From Lactiplantibacillus pingfangensis (lineage in GTDB: Bacteria; Bacillota; Bacilli; Lactobacillales; Lactobacillaceae): a stretch of DNA of 64,000 nt. The stretch is from assembly GCF_005404945.1 (NCBI RefSeq), contig NZ_BJDG01000002.1, forward strand, positions 1 through 64,000, written 5' to 3'. The notes below the pieces were generated by a model. That model saw nothing but the letters and a program-made list of their open reading frames with translations. It ran no database searches and had not been told where the DNA came from. Every line of letters starts with the position of its first letter. The first letter of the stretch is position 1. Shown piece by piece: positions 50,327 to 59,025 of this stretch. The position numbers and the translations under genes were made by a program.

Positions 50327-51355
50327 ATGCAAGCAAAAGCAGTTGGCGCATATGCTGGACACGCAATCAGTGATGAAAAGGCGTTTGAGGACGTGACGAT
50401 TGAGGTTGCGCAACCGACTGGACGCGACGTTTTAGTCGAAATTCAGGCTGTTTCAGTCAATCCGATTGATACGAAACAACGACAAACGCAACCAGCCACG
50501 CAGATTCCGCGGATTTTAGGCTTTGATGCGGTTGGTCGCGTGATTGCAGTGGGCGACGCGGTGACGAGTCTGATGACGGATGATGTTGTTTATTATGCTG
50601 GTGCCAATGATCGACCCGGCAGCAATGCCCAATATCAACTGGTCGATGAACGTTTGGCCGCACTCGCACCGAAAAATTGGGCGGTGACGGCCGCCGCGGG
50701 GTTACCGTTGACTGGGTTGACCGCCTGGGAAGCGTTATTTGAAAAGTTGGCTTGGCAACCGGCCAAAAATGCTAATGCCGGGCACTCAGTCTTAATTGTT
50801 AATGGTGCTGGTGGTGTCGGTTCAGTCGCGATTCAATTGGCAAAATGGGCGGGCCTGACGGTGATTACGACTGCCGGACAATCTAAGACGACTGCTTGGG
50901 TCAAAGACCTCGGCGCTGATATTGTCTTGGATTATCATCAAGATTTGGCGACGCAACTCGCCGCGCATCAGATTAGCACGGTGGACAGTGCAATTTTGTT
51001 ACAGTCCACTGATGCGTATTTACCGATAGTGGCACCGTTGATGCGGCCGTTAAGCACCATCGTTGCGGTGGTCACGAATGCTGAACCATTACCGATGGCA
51101 CTTTTAAAAGCAAAAAGTTTAAACTTTGCTTGGGAATTCATGTTCACGAAAGCCGACTATCAGTTGCCAGAAATGGCGACCCAAGGCATGATTTTGGCGA
51201 AGATGGCCCAGTTGGCAGATGATGGCATTTTGCAACCAACGACGAAAAAAGTGATTGACGGCATTAGTGCCGCGACCTTAAAAGCGGCCCATGCTAGCGT
51301 TGAAACGGGGCAAATGTTAGGTAAATTAGTCTTAACGGCTCCCTTTAATGCATAA
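50327..51355 (+). CDS. MDR-family NAD(P)-dependent oxidoreductase, zinc-free type
   Basis: 342 residues from ATG 50327 (AAAGGGAG eight bases upstream). GroES-like N-terminus VLVEIQAVSVNPIDTKQR, LGFDAVGRVIAVG, then Rossmann motif LIVNGAGGVGSVAIQLAKWAG. The zinc-ligand Cys and His of alcohol dehydrogenases are absent, so it is nearer to quinone or enone oxidoreductases. Substrate unknown. Confidence 0.9.
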   Translation: MQAKAVGAYAGHAISDEKAFEDVTIEVAQPTGRDVLVEIQAVSVNPIDTKQRQTQPATQIPRILGFDAVGRVIAVGDAVTSLMTDDVVYYAGANDRPGSNAQYQLVDERLAALAPKNWAVTAAAGLPLTGLTAWEALFEKLAWQPAKNANAGHSVLIVNGAGGVGSVAIQLAKWAGLTVITTAGQSKTTAWVKDLGADIVLDYHQDLATQLAAHQISTVDSAILLQSTDAYLPIVAPLMRPLSTIVAVVTNAEPLPMALLKAKSLNFAWEFMFTKADYQLPEMATQGMILAKMAQLADDGILQPTTKKVIDGISAATLKAAHASVETGQMLGKLVLTAPFNA

Positions 51356-51454
51356 TAGCGGTTTCAAAGTTGCAAAACTATTTCCAATTTTAACAAGGTA
51401 TTGTAAAATTAGGACAGCCGTAATATGAAATAAATCTTGATAGGATGAACATAA

Positions 51455-52567
51455 ATGGACACACAAAAAAAGATCCATGTTGGCATGTTGTTTGGCGGAA
51501 ACTCTTCTGAACATGACGTTTCGAAGCGTTCCGCTCATAATATTTACGATGCAATGGACAAAAACAAGTACCAGATTGACTTATTCTTGATTACCAAGAA
51601 TGGGATTATCTTAAGTGATGCGGCAACGCGTCGGATCTTTGATGGTGAACCAGAAGATAAAGTCGTGGCAGAAGAACTGCCTAAGCTGGATATGAGTGAT
51701 CCATTGGCGCCAATCAAGAATTTGGCAGCGGCCAAGGACATTGATATTTTCTATCCAGTTGTGCATGGCAACTTGGGTGAAGATGGCACTTTACAAGGGT
51801 TATTCAAGTTATTGAAAAAGCCTTATGTTGGCAGTGGCGTCTTAGCCTCCGCAGCAAGTTTTGATAAGGACATTACGAAGCAAATCTTGACGCATCACCA
51901 TATTCAAAATACGAAGTACGTGGTTGTCACACCTGAAAATCGGGAACAGATGACTTATGCGTATTTGACAGAACATGTGGGTGCGCACTTGTTTATCAAG
52001 CCAGCCAACCAAGGCTCCTCGGTTGGGATTCACAAAGCTGAAAATGAACAAGACTATTTAGACGGGTTAGCGGATGCCTTCAAATATGATTACAAGATCT
52101 TAGTTGAAGAATCCATTGATCATCCACGCGAAGTGGAATGCTCAATTTTAGGGAACGAAGATGCCGTGGCTTCCAAGCTGGGGGCCATCGACGTGCCTAA
52201 GAGCGACACGTTCTATGATTATAATAATAAGTTCGTGGATGCTAGTGGTGTCACGTTTGAATTACCGGTTGACTTACCTGCTGATTTGACAAAACGAATT
52301 CAAGACATGTCATTAGGGGCTTTCAAAGCTTTGGGCTTGAAGGGTATGGCACGTGTGGACTTTTTGGTCTCTGAAGATGGCGAACCTTATTTGGGTGAAA
52401 TCAACACCTTGCCTGGATTCACTAACATTAGCTTGTATCCAAAATTGATGGAAGTTTCAGGGATTGGTTATACTGATTTAATCGATCGTCTGATTCAACT
52501 TGGTTTTGACGAATTCAAACGTCAATCTGAGATTCATTATGATTTCGTGGCGTTGGACGCAGAATAG
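51455..52567 (+). CDS. ddl: D-alanine-D-alanine ligase
   Basis: 370 residues. ATP-grasp fold: FGGNSSEHDVSKRSA, HGNLGEDGTLQG, FIKPANQGSSVGI, EINTLPGFTNISLYPKL. It makes the D-Ala-D-X dipeptide of the wall precursor. The active-site omega-loop residue that separates D-Ala from D-Lac ligases is Phe in intrinsically vancomycin-resistant lactobacilli; here the candidate segment reads SDTFYDYNNKFVD, consistent with the D-Lac type by memory, not tested. Confidence 0.94.
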   Translation: MDTQKKIHVGMLFGGNSSEHDVSKRSAHNIYDAMDKNKYQIDLFLITKNGIILSDAATRRIFDGEPEDKVVAEELPKLDMSDPLAPIKNLAAAKDIDIFYPVVHGNLGEDGTLQGLFKLLKKPYVGSGVLASAASFDKDITKQILTHHHIQNTKYVVVTPENREQMTYAYLTEHVGAHLFIKPANQGSSVGIHKAENEQDYLDGLADAFKYDYKILVEESIDHPREVECSILGNEDAVASKLGAIDVPKSDTFYDYNNKFVDASGVTFELPVDLPADLTKRIQDMSLGAFKALGLKGMARVDFLVSEDGEPYLGEINTLPGFTNISLYPKLMEVSGIGYTDLIDRLIQLGFDEFKRQSEIHYDFVALDAE

Positions 52568-52584
52568 TTCAGTTAAACGCTTGA

Positions 52585-52625
52585 AACGGTCGAGGTGAAA
52601 GTGATTTCATCGCGACCGTTTTTTA
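52585..52625 (+). terminator. Terminator of ddl
   Basis: AACGGTCG and CGACCGTT pair around an inner AGGTGAAAGTGATTTCATCG that forms a further small stem; T run after. Confidence 0.87.
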
Positions 52626-52646
52626 CATATTGGGGAAACGAGGGCG

Positions 52647-54197
52647 ATGGTGACGAAAATTTTGATTGGGCTAAAACGGGGCAACAATCAACTTAGTGGC
52701 CCGTTGAGTTTTTGGTGGGTGAGTGGCTTCTTTTGGGCGTTAATGGTGAAATGGTTAGGTCTGCAATTTGGCGGCTGGGTTAGTTTACTTGGCCTACTCG
52801 GATTAAGTTTTTGGTTGCCGATCTTGGCGGAACGGACGAGTGCACAAGCCTGGTCTTGGCGTCAACGAGGTTTTATCTGGCTTGGTCAATTGATTCTGGG
52901 ATTAATTTGGTTACCCTTTGGCTGGGGTGGGTATTTAGCCACACTGCAAGCCAGTATTCAGTTGCCGGCCGAGTTTCAAAATACGCTTTTCATGACCCGT
53001 TATGATTGGTTACCGTGGGTGGTCCCGATTTGGGGACTGTTATGGCTAGGGTCACTCAAATGGCTACCGGCGTGGCGCAATCAGCTTCAGGCGCCTACCG
53101 GATGGCGGGACTGGTGGCGACAAGGTTGGCGGCAACGGTGGTGGCCAGTATGTCGTAAGTTGGTTAGGTTAGTTGGCTGGGTCATTGGTTGGCTAATGCT
53201 GGCGCTGGTCTTAATTTTGGTGACTGGTGGGCTGGAAAATGGCAACGTTGAACTTGGCCGCATTGTCGCTATTTTAAGTGTGGCGAGTTTGCAAGGGCTG
53301 GCCTGGGTCATTTTGGCCAGTTGGTGGGCCGGCTGGTTTAAGCTGCCGATGACAAGGCCTACCAAACTGAGTCGTTATTTAATCACTGGGCTGATAATTG
53401 TGACAATCGGCGGTGCGAGGTGGTGGCTACAAACGCCCCCAACGGCCACAACAGCCATTATTGCGCATCGGGGTGTCAATGGTGACGATGGTGTGCAAAA
53501 TACCACGAGCGCCCTTAAAAGGACGGTACAGGCGACAACCCCGGCCTATGTCGAAATGGACATTCAACCGACCGCTGATCGCCACTGGGTCGTCATGCAC
53601 GATCCGACCTTACAAAATTTAGCCGATAAGCCGGGTCCGGTGCAGGCTTATCGCTTACAACAACTGGCAGGCTTGCCGTTAAGAGAGCATGGGCAACGTG
53701 GCGAATTGAGCACCTTTAACCAATACATGCGTGCGGCACAAAAATTGAAACAGCCTTTGTTGGTCGAGATCAAGGCTGTCGGTGATGCCGTTCAGTTGAT
53801 TTCGCCATTTGCGGACCAGTATGCGGCCAAGATTGCCGCCGGTGGTGGCGCGATCCACTCGCTAGATTATCAAGTGCTCGTCCGGCTAAAGCAACGGACC
53901 CGGCAGTTGCGTGTCGGTTATATCACACCATTTTATTTAACCGCGTTCACGCCCAACGTGGCGAATTTCTACTCGTTACAAGCATTGACCGTTACTCGAG
54001 AACAACTTGCAACGGCGAAACGTGAGCATAAAGCGGTCTATCTGTGGACTGTTGATCGGCCGATGCAGCTACAGCGGCTCTCAGCACTTGGTCCAACGGG
54101 GATCATCACGAATCAACCGGGACGGCTGCGCCGATTGCAAAACCAAGCACCGCACTATTATTTTTACCAGCTTATTAATTGGGTAATTAGTTTATGA
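52647..54197 (+). CDS. Membrane-anchored glycerophosphodiester phosphodiesterase
   Basis: 516 residues. Six or so membrane helices fill residues 15-265. A GDPD TIM barrel follows: IIAHRGVNGDDGVQNT, VEMDIQPTADRHWVVMHDPTL (metal ligands E, D and catalytic His), LLVEIK, VYLWTVD and GIITNQP. The usual PENT after HRG reads VQNT, so the first metal-binding Glu is replaced by Gln or shifted, a variant I recall from lactobacillus membrane GDPDs. It probably cleaves glycerophosphodiesters or lipoteichoic-acid units. Confidence 0.9.
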   Translation: MVTKILIGLKRGNNQLSGPLSFWWVSGFFWALMVKWLGLQFGGWVSLLGLLGLSFWLPILAERTSAQAWSWRQRGFIWLGQLILGLIWLPFGWGGYLATLQASIQLPAEFQNTLFMTRYDWLPWVVPIWGLLWLGSLKWLPAWRNQLQAPTGWRDWWRQGWRQRWWPVCRKLVRLVGWVIGWLMLALVLILVTGGLENGNVELGRIVAILSVASLQGLAWVILASWWAGWFKLPMTRPTKLSRYLITGLIIVTIGGARWWLQTPPTATTAIIAHRGVNGDDGVQNTTSALKRTVQATTPAYVEMDIQPTADRHWVVMHDPTLQNLADKPGPVQAYRLQQLAGLPLREHGQRGELSTFNQYMRAAQKLKQPLLVEIKAVGDAVQLISPFADQYAAKIAAGGGAIHSLDYQVLVRLKQRTRQLRVGYITPFYLTAFTPNVANFYSLQALTVTREQLATAKREHKAVYLWTVDRPMQLQRLSALGPTGIITNQPGRLRRLQNQAPHYYFYQLINWVISL

Positions 54198-54560
54198 TAG
54201 CGACTGTGGTTAAAATGAGAAGATTAAGAAATAGCGAGTGCTTTTAAAAGACGGCAGAATAGTCTTTTTTGATGGGATAGGTTAATAATTATAAACACTG
54301 TTAAATTCTAGTTTGAATCGGTTTCATTAGTCCGGTGACTGAGTTAACTATGCGTAAATTAGTTGTGATAACTAATCAGAAAGCTGGATAATTATTAAGT
54401 GAACTGGGACATTAACCCTAGTATAACTTAATATTAAATAAGAATTACTCTTATTTCTTGCGTATTATCACTTATCTGAATATAATAATATGCGTAATTG
54501 GTATTGTCCAATTTGACTGTGGACAACTGATTATTTAATCGAAACTTGAGGATTGATTAG
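54198..54560 (+). other. AT-rich intergenic region upstream of the RRNPP-like regulator
   Basis: About 360 bases, clearly richer in A/T than its surroundings. It holds several TAATxATTA-type runs and the partial palindrome TTAGTTGTGATAACTAA at about 54359-54375. No gene is supportable. A transfer or regulatory-DNA origin is possible but not shown. Confidence 0.4.
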
Positions 54561-54626
54561 ATGTTAGCGACGTTGGGCTTGCGAGTGGGGTCGGGGCTAA
54601 CGGTGATTAAATTAGTGTTAGGTTGA
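54561..54626 (+). CDS. Candidate 21-aa hydrophobic peptide upstream of regulator
   Basis: ATG 54561 with TGAGGA eight bases upstream, encoding MLATLGLRVGSGLTVIKLVLG and a TGA stop. It ends 26 bases before the regulator ATG. It could be a leader peptide or a peptide signal for the TPR regulator. The evidence is only the ribosome binding site, the hydrophobic composition and the position; chance remains a serious alternative. Confidence 0.35.
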   Translation: MLATLGLRVGSGLTVIKLVLG

Positions 54627-54652
54627 GGCAGTAGACAAAAGAGGGGTTTAAG

Positions 54653-55549
54653 ATGAGAATATTGGGAGAGAAAGTTCGGCAATTCCGGAAGCGTAAAGGC
54701 ATGTCGCAAAAAGAATTGGCGGAGGGTATTTGTACCCAAGCAACGATTAGCTTAATTGAGAAAAAAAGCAAGATTCCTAGCATGAAAATTATGATGAAAA
54801 TTTGTAATCGATTAGGAATTCGTTTGTCTGATGTGATCGTGGAAAATGATGATCAGTTATATCGCACCTTCAAAAAAATTGATTCTTTGATTCGACATGA
54901 TCAGTTGGAAGCGGCTAATGATGTCTTTACTAAGATTCGACCAAAACAGCTCCGGAGTAATACCGACAAGAAACAATACTATTACTATGAGGGCTATATC
55001 CAATTAGTGTTGAATGACAATCCTGATGAAGCCATTTTTAATTTTGGGATGTTATTGAACCAATTTGTGAAGTCGAGTCATGATATGTTTGCCATTTTGG
55101 CAACATTAGGCACTGGACTAGCCTACGAACGTAAGCAGTCCTATGACAAGGCAGAAATCTTCGTCAAGCAAGCCGTCGCAACGCTCCATACGATGGATGC
55201 CCAAGCGATGCCAATTGGCGATGATGATTATTTACAAAATGAAATTTTGATTTATGCCTCCGCGGCGCAACTTTATGCGAAAATCAATTTCCCAGAGGAA
55301 GCGTTGGAGTTAATTGATTTGGCCTTGAAGAAGGCACAAGAAAGCCAGTCATTGTACTTGTTAGATCGGCTGTACGCGCAAAAGGCGGCCAACGAAGTGG
55401 TCTTAAATAATGTGGCTTCGGCGCATGATCACTACTACGTCGCTTACGCGTTGAGCTTAGTGACACATAATGAAAAGCTCACTCAGAAAATTACTAAAGA
55501 AATGGCTGAATATCACATTGCACCTTTGCAAGTGGCCAATGAAGCTTAA
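54653..55549 (+). CDS. XRE helix-turn-helix regulator with TPR-like C-terminus (RRNPP/Rgg-like)
   Basis: 298 residues. N-terminal helix-turn-helix (1-60): KVRQFRKRKGMSQKELAEGICTQATISLIEKKSKIPS. Residues 75-295 are helical repeats of TPR type (YYYEGYIQLVLNDNPDEAIFNF, YAKINFPEEALELIDLAL). This is the PlcR/Rgg/PrgX-like build, in which short imported peptides bind the TPR groove. No classical peptide gene follows it; the small ORF at 54561 is the only nearby candidate. The gene ends in a clear terminator. Confidence 0.88.
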   Translation: MRILGEKVRQFRKRKGMSQKELAEGICTQATISLIEKKSKIPSMKIMMKICNRLGIRLSDVIVENDDQLYRTFKKIDSLIRHDQLEAANDVFTKIRPKQLRSNTDKKQYYYYEGYIQLVLNDNPDEAIFNFGMLLNQFVKSSHDMFAILATLGTGLAYERKQSYDKAEIFVKQAVATLHTMDAQAMPIGDDDYLQNEILIYASAAQLYAKINFPEEALELIDLALKKAQESQSLYLLDRLYAQKAANEVVLNNVASAHDHYYVAYALSLVTHNEKLTQKITKEMAEYHIAPLQVANEA

Positions 55550-55557
55550 TTAAAAAA

Positions 55558-55596
55558 TGACATCCAGTATTGCGTGAAAGCAACTGGGTGTTTTGT
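55558..55596 (+). terminator. Terminator of the RRNPP-like gene
   Basis: ACATCCAGTATTGC pairs with GCAACTGGGTGT around GTGAAA, followed by TTTTGTGTTT. Confidence 0.78.
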
Positions 55597-55616
55597 GTTT
55601 GTTAGGGGGATTTGAA

Positions 55617-56189
55617 ATGCTAAAACAATGGGGACCCGCTTTTTCAGTCGGGGTGATCAACAGTTTGATTTTGATCTGGCTTTGGGGCGTGTGGCGCCGC
55701 TGGTCAGTACCGGTTCAGCTTAACCAGCAGTTGTTGATGGTGATTACTGCGGCTTATTTACTTTCTCTGGTTGCACCATTCCTATTGAGTGAAAATTTTC
55801 ACTGGCAACCAAGCAAAGTCATTTGGCATTGGATGTTAGGTTGGTTAGGTTACGGTATCGCGTTAATGTTCGTACCCAGCTGGTTTACAGTGACGCAGGC
55901 GAATGAGATCGGGCTTGGATTTGTATTCAGTTTCGCAGGCATTCTATGTGTTGATGCGCCACGTAACGGCGTACTTGGAATTCGTGTCAGCTGGACCTAT
56001 GCTTCCGAGGCAGTTTGGCATCAAACAAATCGGTTAGGTGGCTGGCTGTTGTATGGCAGTGGCCTAGTCGGGATTGGCCTCAGTGCTTGGCAACCGGCTG
56101 TTGGGATGGTACTGGTGATTATGCCAGGTTTAATCAGTTGTGGGATTGCGTTGGTGTACGCTTATTGGTTGTCGCGGCGAACCGTGTGA
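55617..56189 (+). CDS. SdpI-family membrane protein
   Basis: 190 residues from ATG 55617 behind AGGGGGA. Six membrane segments. Between the fourth and fifth is the SdpI signature: GVLGIRVSWTYASEAVWHQTNRLGGW. In Bacillus SdpI is an immunity protein against the SDP toxin and a receptor in autoregulation; most homologues are uncharacterised. Its position next to a peptide-sensing type regulator is suggestive but no toxin gene is visible here. Confidence 0.87.
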   Translation: MLKQWGPAFSVGVINSLILIWLWGVWRRWSVPVQLNQQLLMVITAAYLLSLVAPFLLSENFHWQPSKVIWHWMLGWLGYGIALMFVPSWFTVTQANEIGLGFVFSFAGILCVDAPRNGVLGIRVSWTYASEAVWHQTNRLGGWLLYGSGLVGIGLSAWQPAVGMVLVIMPGLISCGIALVYAYWLSRRTV

Positions 56190-56223
56190 CAGGGCTGAGC
56201 TAGGCTAACTTTTAGCAAAAATA

Positions 56224-56276
56224 AAAAGGCATCATGACGGTACTTTCAACTGAAAGCCATCATGATGCCTTTTTAT
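56224..56276. terminator. Bidirectional terminator between sdpI-type gene and usp
   Basis: AAAAAGGCATCATGA pairs with TCATGATGCCTTTTT with an inner CGG/CC(A) extension. Confidence 0.9.
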
Positions 56277-56287
56277 GAATCAATTAA

Positions 56288-56773
56288 TTACTTTTTCTTT
56301 GGTTTAGGTGCTGGTTTGTTTTCCAAATCAGTCCGAACAACGAGAACATCACAAACTGCCATTCGAGTCACATATTCTGTGACAGAACCGATTAAGAGCC
56401 GTTCAACCGCGTTTAGCCCAGTGGCACCAATCATAATTAGGTCAATGCCCAAATCTTTAGGCACATCGCGTGCGATGATCGTCTTTGGTGCGCCGTATTC
56501 GATGGAATAATCGACGTTATCCAAGCCTTCCGACTTTGCTTCTTCGACATATTTGTCTAATGTCTTTTGAGCAGTATCGGTAACTTGCTCAACCATGGTC
56601 GTGTCAAAACTAGAAATGTTCTGGAATGCCCGGGTATCAACCACGTGCACCATGTGAACTGACGCTTTAGGACCGTTACGCTTGGCAACAGCGACCGCCT
56701 TTTTAAATGCTAATTCCGCTTCATAAGACCCATCTACGGGAACTAAGATATGTTGGTATTGTTGTAACATCAT
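56288..56773 (-). CDS. Universal stress protein
   Basis: 161 residues from ATG 56773 (GAGGGG five bases upstream). UspA fold: HILVPVDGSYEAELAFKKAVAVAK at the N-terminus and the ATP motif MIGATGLNAVERLLIGSVTEYVTRMAVCDVLVVR in segments, with the G-x2-G-x9-G-S/T pattern. The tail is basic (KPAPKPKKK). Stress-related nucleotide-binding protein. Confidence 0.93.
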   Translation of the reverse strand: MMLQQYQHILVPVDGSYEAELAFKKAVAVAKRNGPKASVHMVHVVDTRAFQNISSFDTTMVEQVTDTAQKTLDKYVEEAKSEGLDNVDYSIEYGAPKTIIARDVPKDLGIDLIMIGATGLNAVERLLIGSVTEYVTRMAVCDVLVVRTDLENKPAPKPKKK

Positions 56774-56844
56774 TCTCACCCCTCAATACTTTATACTTAT
56801 ATTGTAAAGGTTTTCGTAAAAAATAAAAAGCGTTTTCTCTCGAT

Positions 56845-57120
56845 TTACATGAAACTGATGAGTAGCAGGCCAATTGCCATCATAATTAAACAACCGCTCG
56901 CGAGCACTAACGCAATAATGACAGTACTTTGATAGAATATGGTAATGGCGCTACCGATTGCAACCAGTAACATCAAGCATCCACCATAACGGGCAATATG
57001 CCGGACTGTGGCAGACGCTGTCGGATCAAAAGTGAGAAAACGTTTATTTTGATGACGAACGAGGTAGTAACCAAGTCCGGCAGCGATTACGGTGTAGAGG
57101 ATTAAGGGTAGGGTGATCAA
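56845..57120 (-). CDS. Small three-helix membrane protein
   Basis: 91 residues, TTG start at 57120 ten bases after AGGAGG. Three hydrophobic helices (about 2-20, 46-64, 68-90) and a conserved-looking loop RFLTFDPTASATVRHIARYGG. Family not recognised. On the minus strand between usp and the 6S RNA gene. Confidence 0.72.
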   Translation of the reverse strand: MITLPLILYTVIAAGLGYYLVRHQNKRFLTFDPTASATVRHIARYGGCLMLLVAIGSAITIFYQSTVIIALVLASGCLIMMAIGLLLISFM

Positions 57121-57180
57121 AAGTTGGACGCCTCCTGAAAAAAATTAGGTATTTGTTGGCTGTTTTCAATGGTGCGGTTT

Positions 57181-57311
57181 TAGTTGAATGGTCGTAACGT
57201 GTTCGCTCGGACTGAGGGTTCCGCTTGCTACGCTAGCCACAGAATGCACAAAACGCATTTTGTGGTTAGCTAGGCAATGCTCACCCTCAAACCGTCCTCG
57301 TTCACACTCAA
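57181..57311. repeat. Long imperfect hairpin element E
   Basis: A single-copy inverted structure of about 130 bp. Nested arms: GTTGA/TCAAC, GTGT/ACAC, GGAC/GTCC, GAGGGT/ACCCTC, then GCTAGCCACA against TTGTGGTTAGC with AATGC/GCATT at the tip. It lies between the 6S RNA terminator and the 57120 gene. It resembles the other intergenic elements in size but shares no obvious sequence with them. Confidence 0.6.
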
Positions 57312-57340
57312 CAAAAAAGGGCCAGGACAAGTCCTGACCC
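57312..57340 (-). terminator. Terminator downstream of 6S RNA (minus strand)
   Basis: GGGTCAGGAC pairs with GTCCTGGCCC around TT, followed by TTTTTT on the minus strand. A T7 run also lies at 57357-57363, right after the 6S 3' end. Confidence 0.8.
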
Positions 57341-57361
57341 ACGGAAGTTTCCTTCCGAAAA

Positions 57362-57548
57362 AAACTAGTGGTGCCGTTAGTCGCCCTTCAGTATTGACCC
57401 GCTTCAAGGCAGGTGGGATCGGCTGTATAGCCTTCTAACTACCAAATGATAAGGCATGTTATGATGACTACCTAAAGCCAATCCCAAAGTAGTATTAATT
57501 GTTCGGCAACACTTTGTTTAGAGCAATGCGCACACCTTAGTAATTTCG
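57362..57548 (-). ncRNA. ssrS: 6S RNA
   Basis: On the minus strand a transcript of about 185 bases folds as one long rod. The ends pair (ACTAAGGTG with CACCACTAGT), then GTGTTGCCG with CGGCACCAC. GGGATTGGC pairs with GCCGATCCC further in, leaving an open central bubble as in 6S RNA. Length, promoter and its place directly downstream of rarA fit; I recall the 6S-rarA neighbourhood in other Firmicutes. 6S RNA sequesters sigma-A RNA polymerase in stationary phase. Confidence 0.8.
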
Positions 57549-57554
57549 ACTATT

Positions 57555-57583
57555 AGTCTAGCATATTAAAATAAAAGTTGCAA
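57555..57583 (-). promoter_or_regulatory. Promoter of 6S RNA (minus strand)
   Basis: TTGCAA (57578-57583), 17-base spacer, TAGACT (57555-57560) on the minus strand, predicting a start near 57547. Confidence 0.72.
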
Positions 57584-57606
57584 TGATTGTACTGGCGATA
57601 AGGATG

Positions 57607-58887
57607 TTAGCGGTTTCTTTGGTTAGCTTTTAATAATTTTTTATATTGTTCACCAAGGGCAGTTTCATAGCGGCCGTTGGACTTAGGCTGGTAATATTCA
57701 GCGTGCTTAATCGCATCTGGTAAATATTGTTGTGCAACCCAATCTCCCGGGTGATCATGGGGATAGTCGTAGCCAACCCCATGGCCTAATTTAGCGGCAC
57801 CGGAATAGTGGGCGTCCTTTAAGTCCGCCGGAATATCACCGAAGTGGCCACTGCGAACTTTGTCCAATGCGCCATCAATCGCGCCCATGGCTGAGTTTGA
57901 TTTTGGCGATAAGGCGAGTTCGATGACCGCATTCGCTAGGGGAATCCGCGCTTCGGGTAACCCTAGCTGATCGGCTGCCTGACAAGCTGCAACTGCATGA
58001 GCACAGGCGGCGGGATTGGCTAAGCCGACATCTTCATAGGCGATGACCATCAAACGCCGCATAATGCTCTTTAAATCGCCAGCTTCGACTAGCCGTGCCA
58101 TGTAATGAAGCGCGGCATTTGCATCAGAGCCCCGAATTGATTTTTGAAATGCCGAGATGACATCGTAATGGGCATCACCGTCTTTATCTGCGGAGAGGGC
58201 CTTCTTTTGGAGACATTCTTCGATAATTGCTTGTGTGATGGTCACGCCAGTTTGGCTGTCATCTTTAGAAGAGAGCACCGCTAATTCAAGGCCGTTCAGC
58301 GCGCTACGTAAATCGCCATTCGTTGCGGTACACAAATGGTGCATCGCCGCTGGTTCTAGGTCAACATGATAGTGACCGAGGCCGCGTTCGTCATCCGTTA
58401 AGGCACGTTTGACGGCAATTTCAATATCGTTCGGCATCAGTGACTGTACTTCAAAAATTTGCGTCCGGCTACGGATGGCCGGATTAATACTGATGTACGG
58501 ATTTTCGGTTGTCGCGCCAATCAAAATAATGCGGCCACTTTCCAAATGGGGCAAGAGAAAGTCTTGTTTGGTTTTATCTAATCGGTGGATTTCATCCAAC
58601 AGTAAAATGACCGTGCCGCTCATTTTAGCTTCTTCGGCGACGATTTGTAGCTGTTTCTTACTATCGGTGGCGGCATTCAACATGCGAAACGCATATTTGG
58701 TCGAGCCAGCAATCGCACTGGCAATGCTGGTCTTGCCAGTACCTGGTGGCCCGTATAAAATCATTGAAGATAAGCGCTTGGCTTTAACCATTCTCGCAAT
58801 GATTTTGCCGGGGCCAACTAACTGTTGTTGGCCGACAACTTCTTCAATTGTTTTGGGACGCATGCGATAGGCTAATGGTTGTTGCAT
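57607..58887 (-). CDS. rarA: Replication-associated recombination protein A
   Basis: 426 residues from ATG 58887 with AAGGAGGG upstream; the frame is open to 59067 but the protein family begins at MQQPLAYRMRPKT. AAA+ ATPase: Walker A LYGPPGTGKTS, Walker B ILLLDEIHRLDKTKQD, sensor 1 IGATTENPY. It acts at stalled forks (MgsA/WRNIP1 family). Divergent from gshAB. Confidence 0.94.
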   Translation of the reverse strand: MQQPLAYRMRPKTIEEVVGQQQLVGPGKIIARMVKAKRLSSMILYGPPGTGKTSIASAIAGSTKYAFRMLNAATDSKKQLQIVAEEAKMSGTVILLLDEIHRLDKTKQDFLLPHLESGRIILIGATTENPYISINPAIRSRTQIFEVQSLMPNDIEIAVKRALTDDERGLGHYHVDLEPAAMHHLCTATNGDLRSALNGLELAVLSSKDDSQTGVTITQAIIEECLQKKALSADKDGDAHYDVISAFQKSIRGSDANAALHYMARLVEAGDLKSIMRRLMVIAYEDVGLANPAACAHAVAACQAADQLGLPEARIPLANAVIELALSPKSNSAMGAIDGALDKVRSGHFGDIPADLKDAHYSGAAKLGHGVGYDYPHDHPGDWVAQQYLPDAIKHAEYYQPKSNGRYETALGEQYKKLLKANQRNR

Positions 58888-58963
58888 AATACCCTCCTTA
58901 CAAAAACTAGTCTTAATTATTATAGCATTTGCGGCCGTTTGCGCCGATTGATTGGCTTCAACG

Positions 58964-58992
58964 TTGACCGATAGCCCGCCATATGATACAAC
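58964..58992 (+). promoter_or_regulatory. Promoter of gshAB
   Basis: TTGACC (58964-58969), 17-base spacer, TACAAC (58987-58992), 33 bases ahead of the start codon. Confidence 0.55.
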
Positions 58993-59025
58993 GAAATTAT
59001 CAAGATAATAAGGATGGATAAAAAT

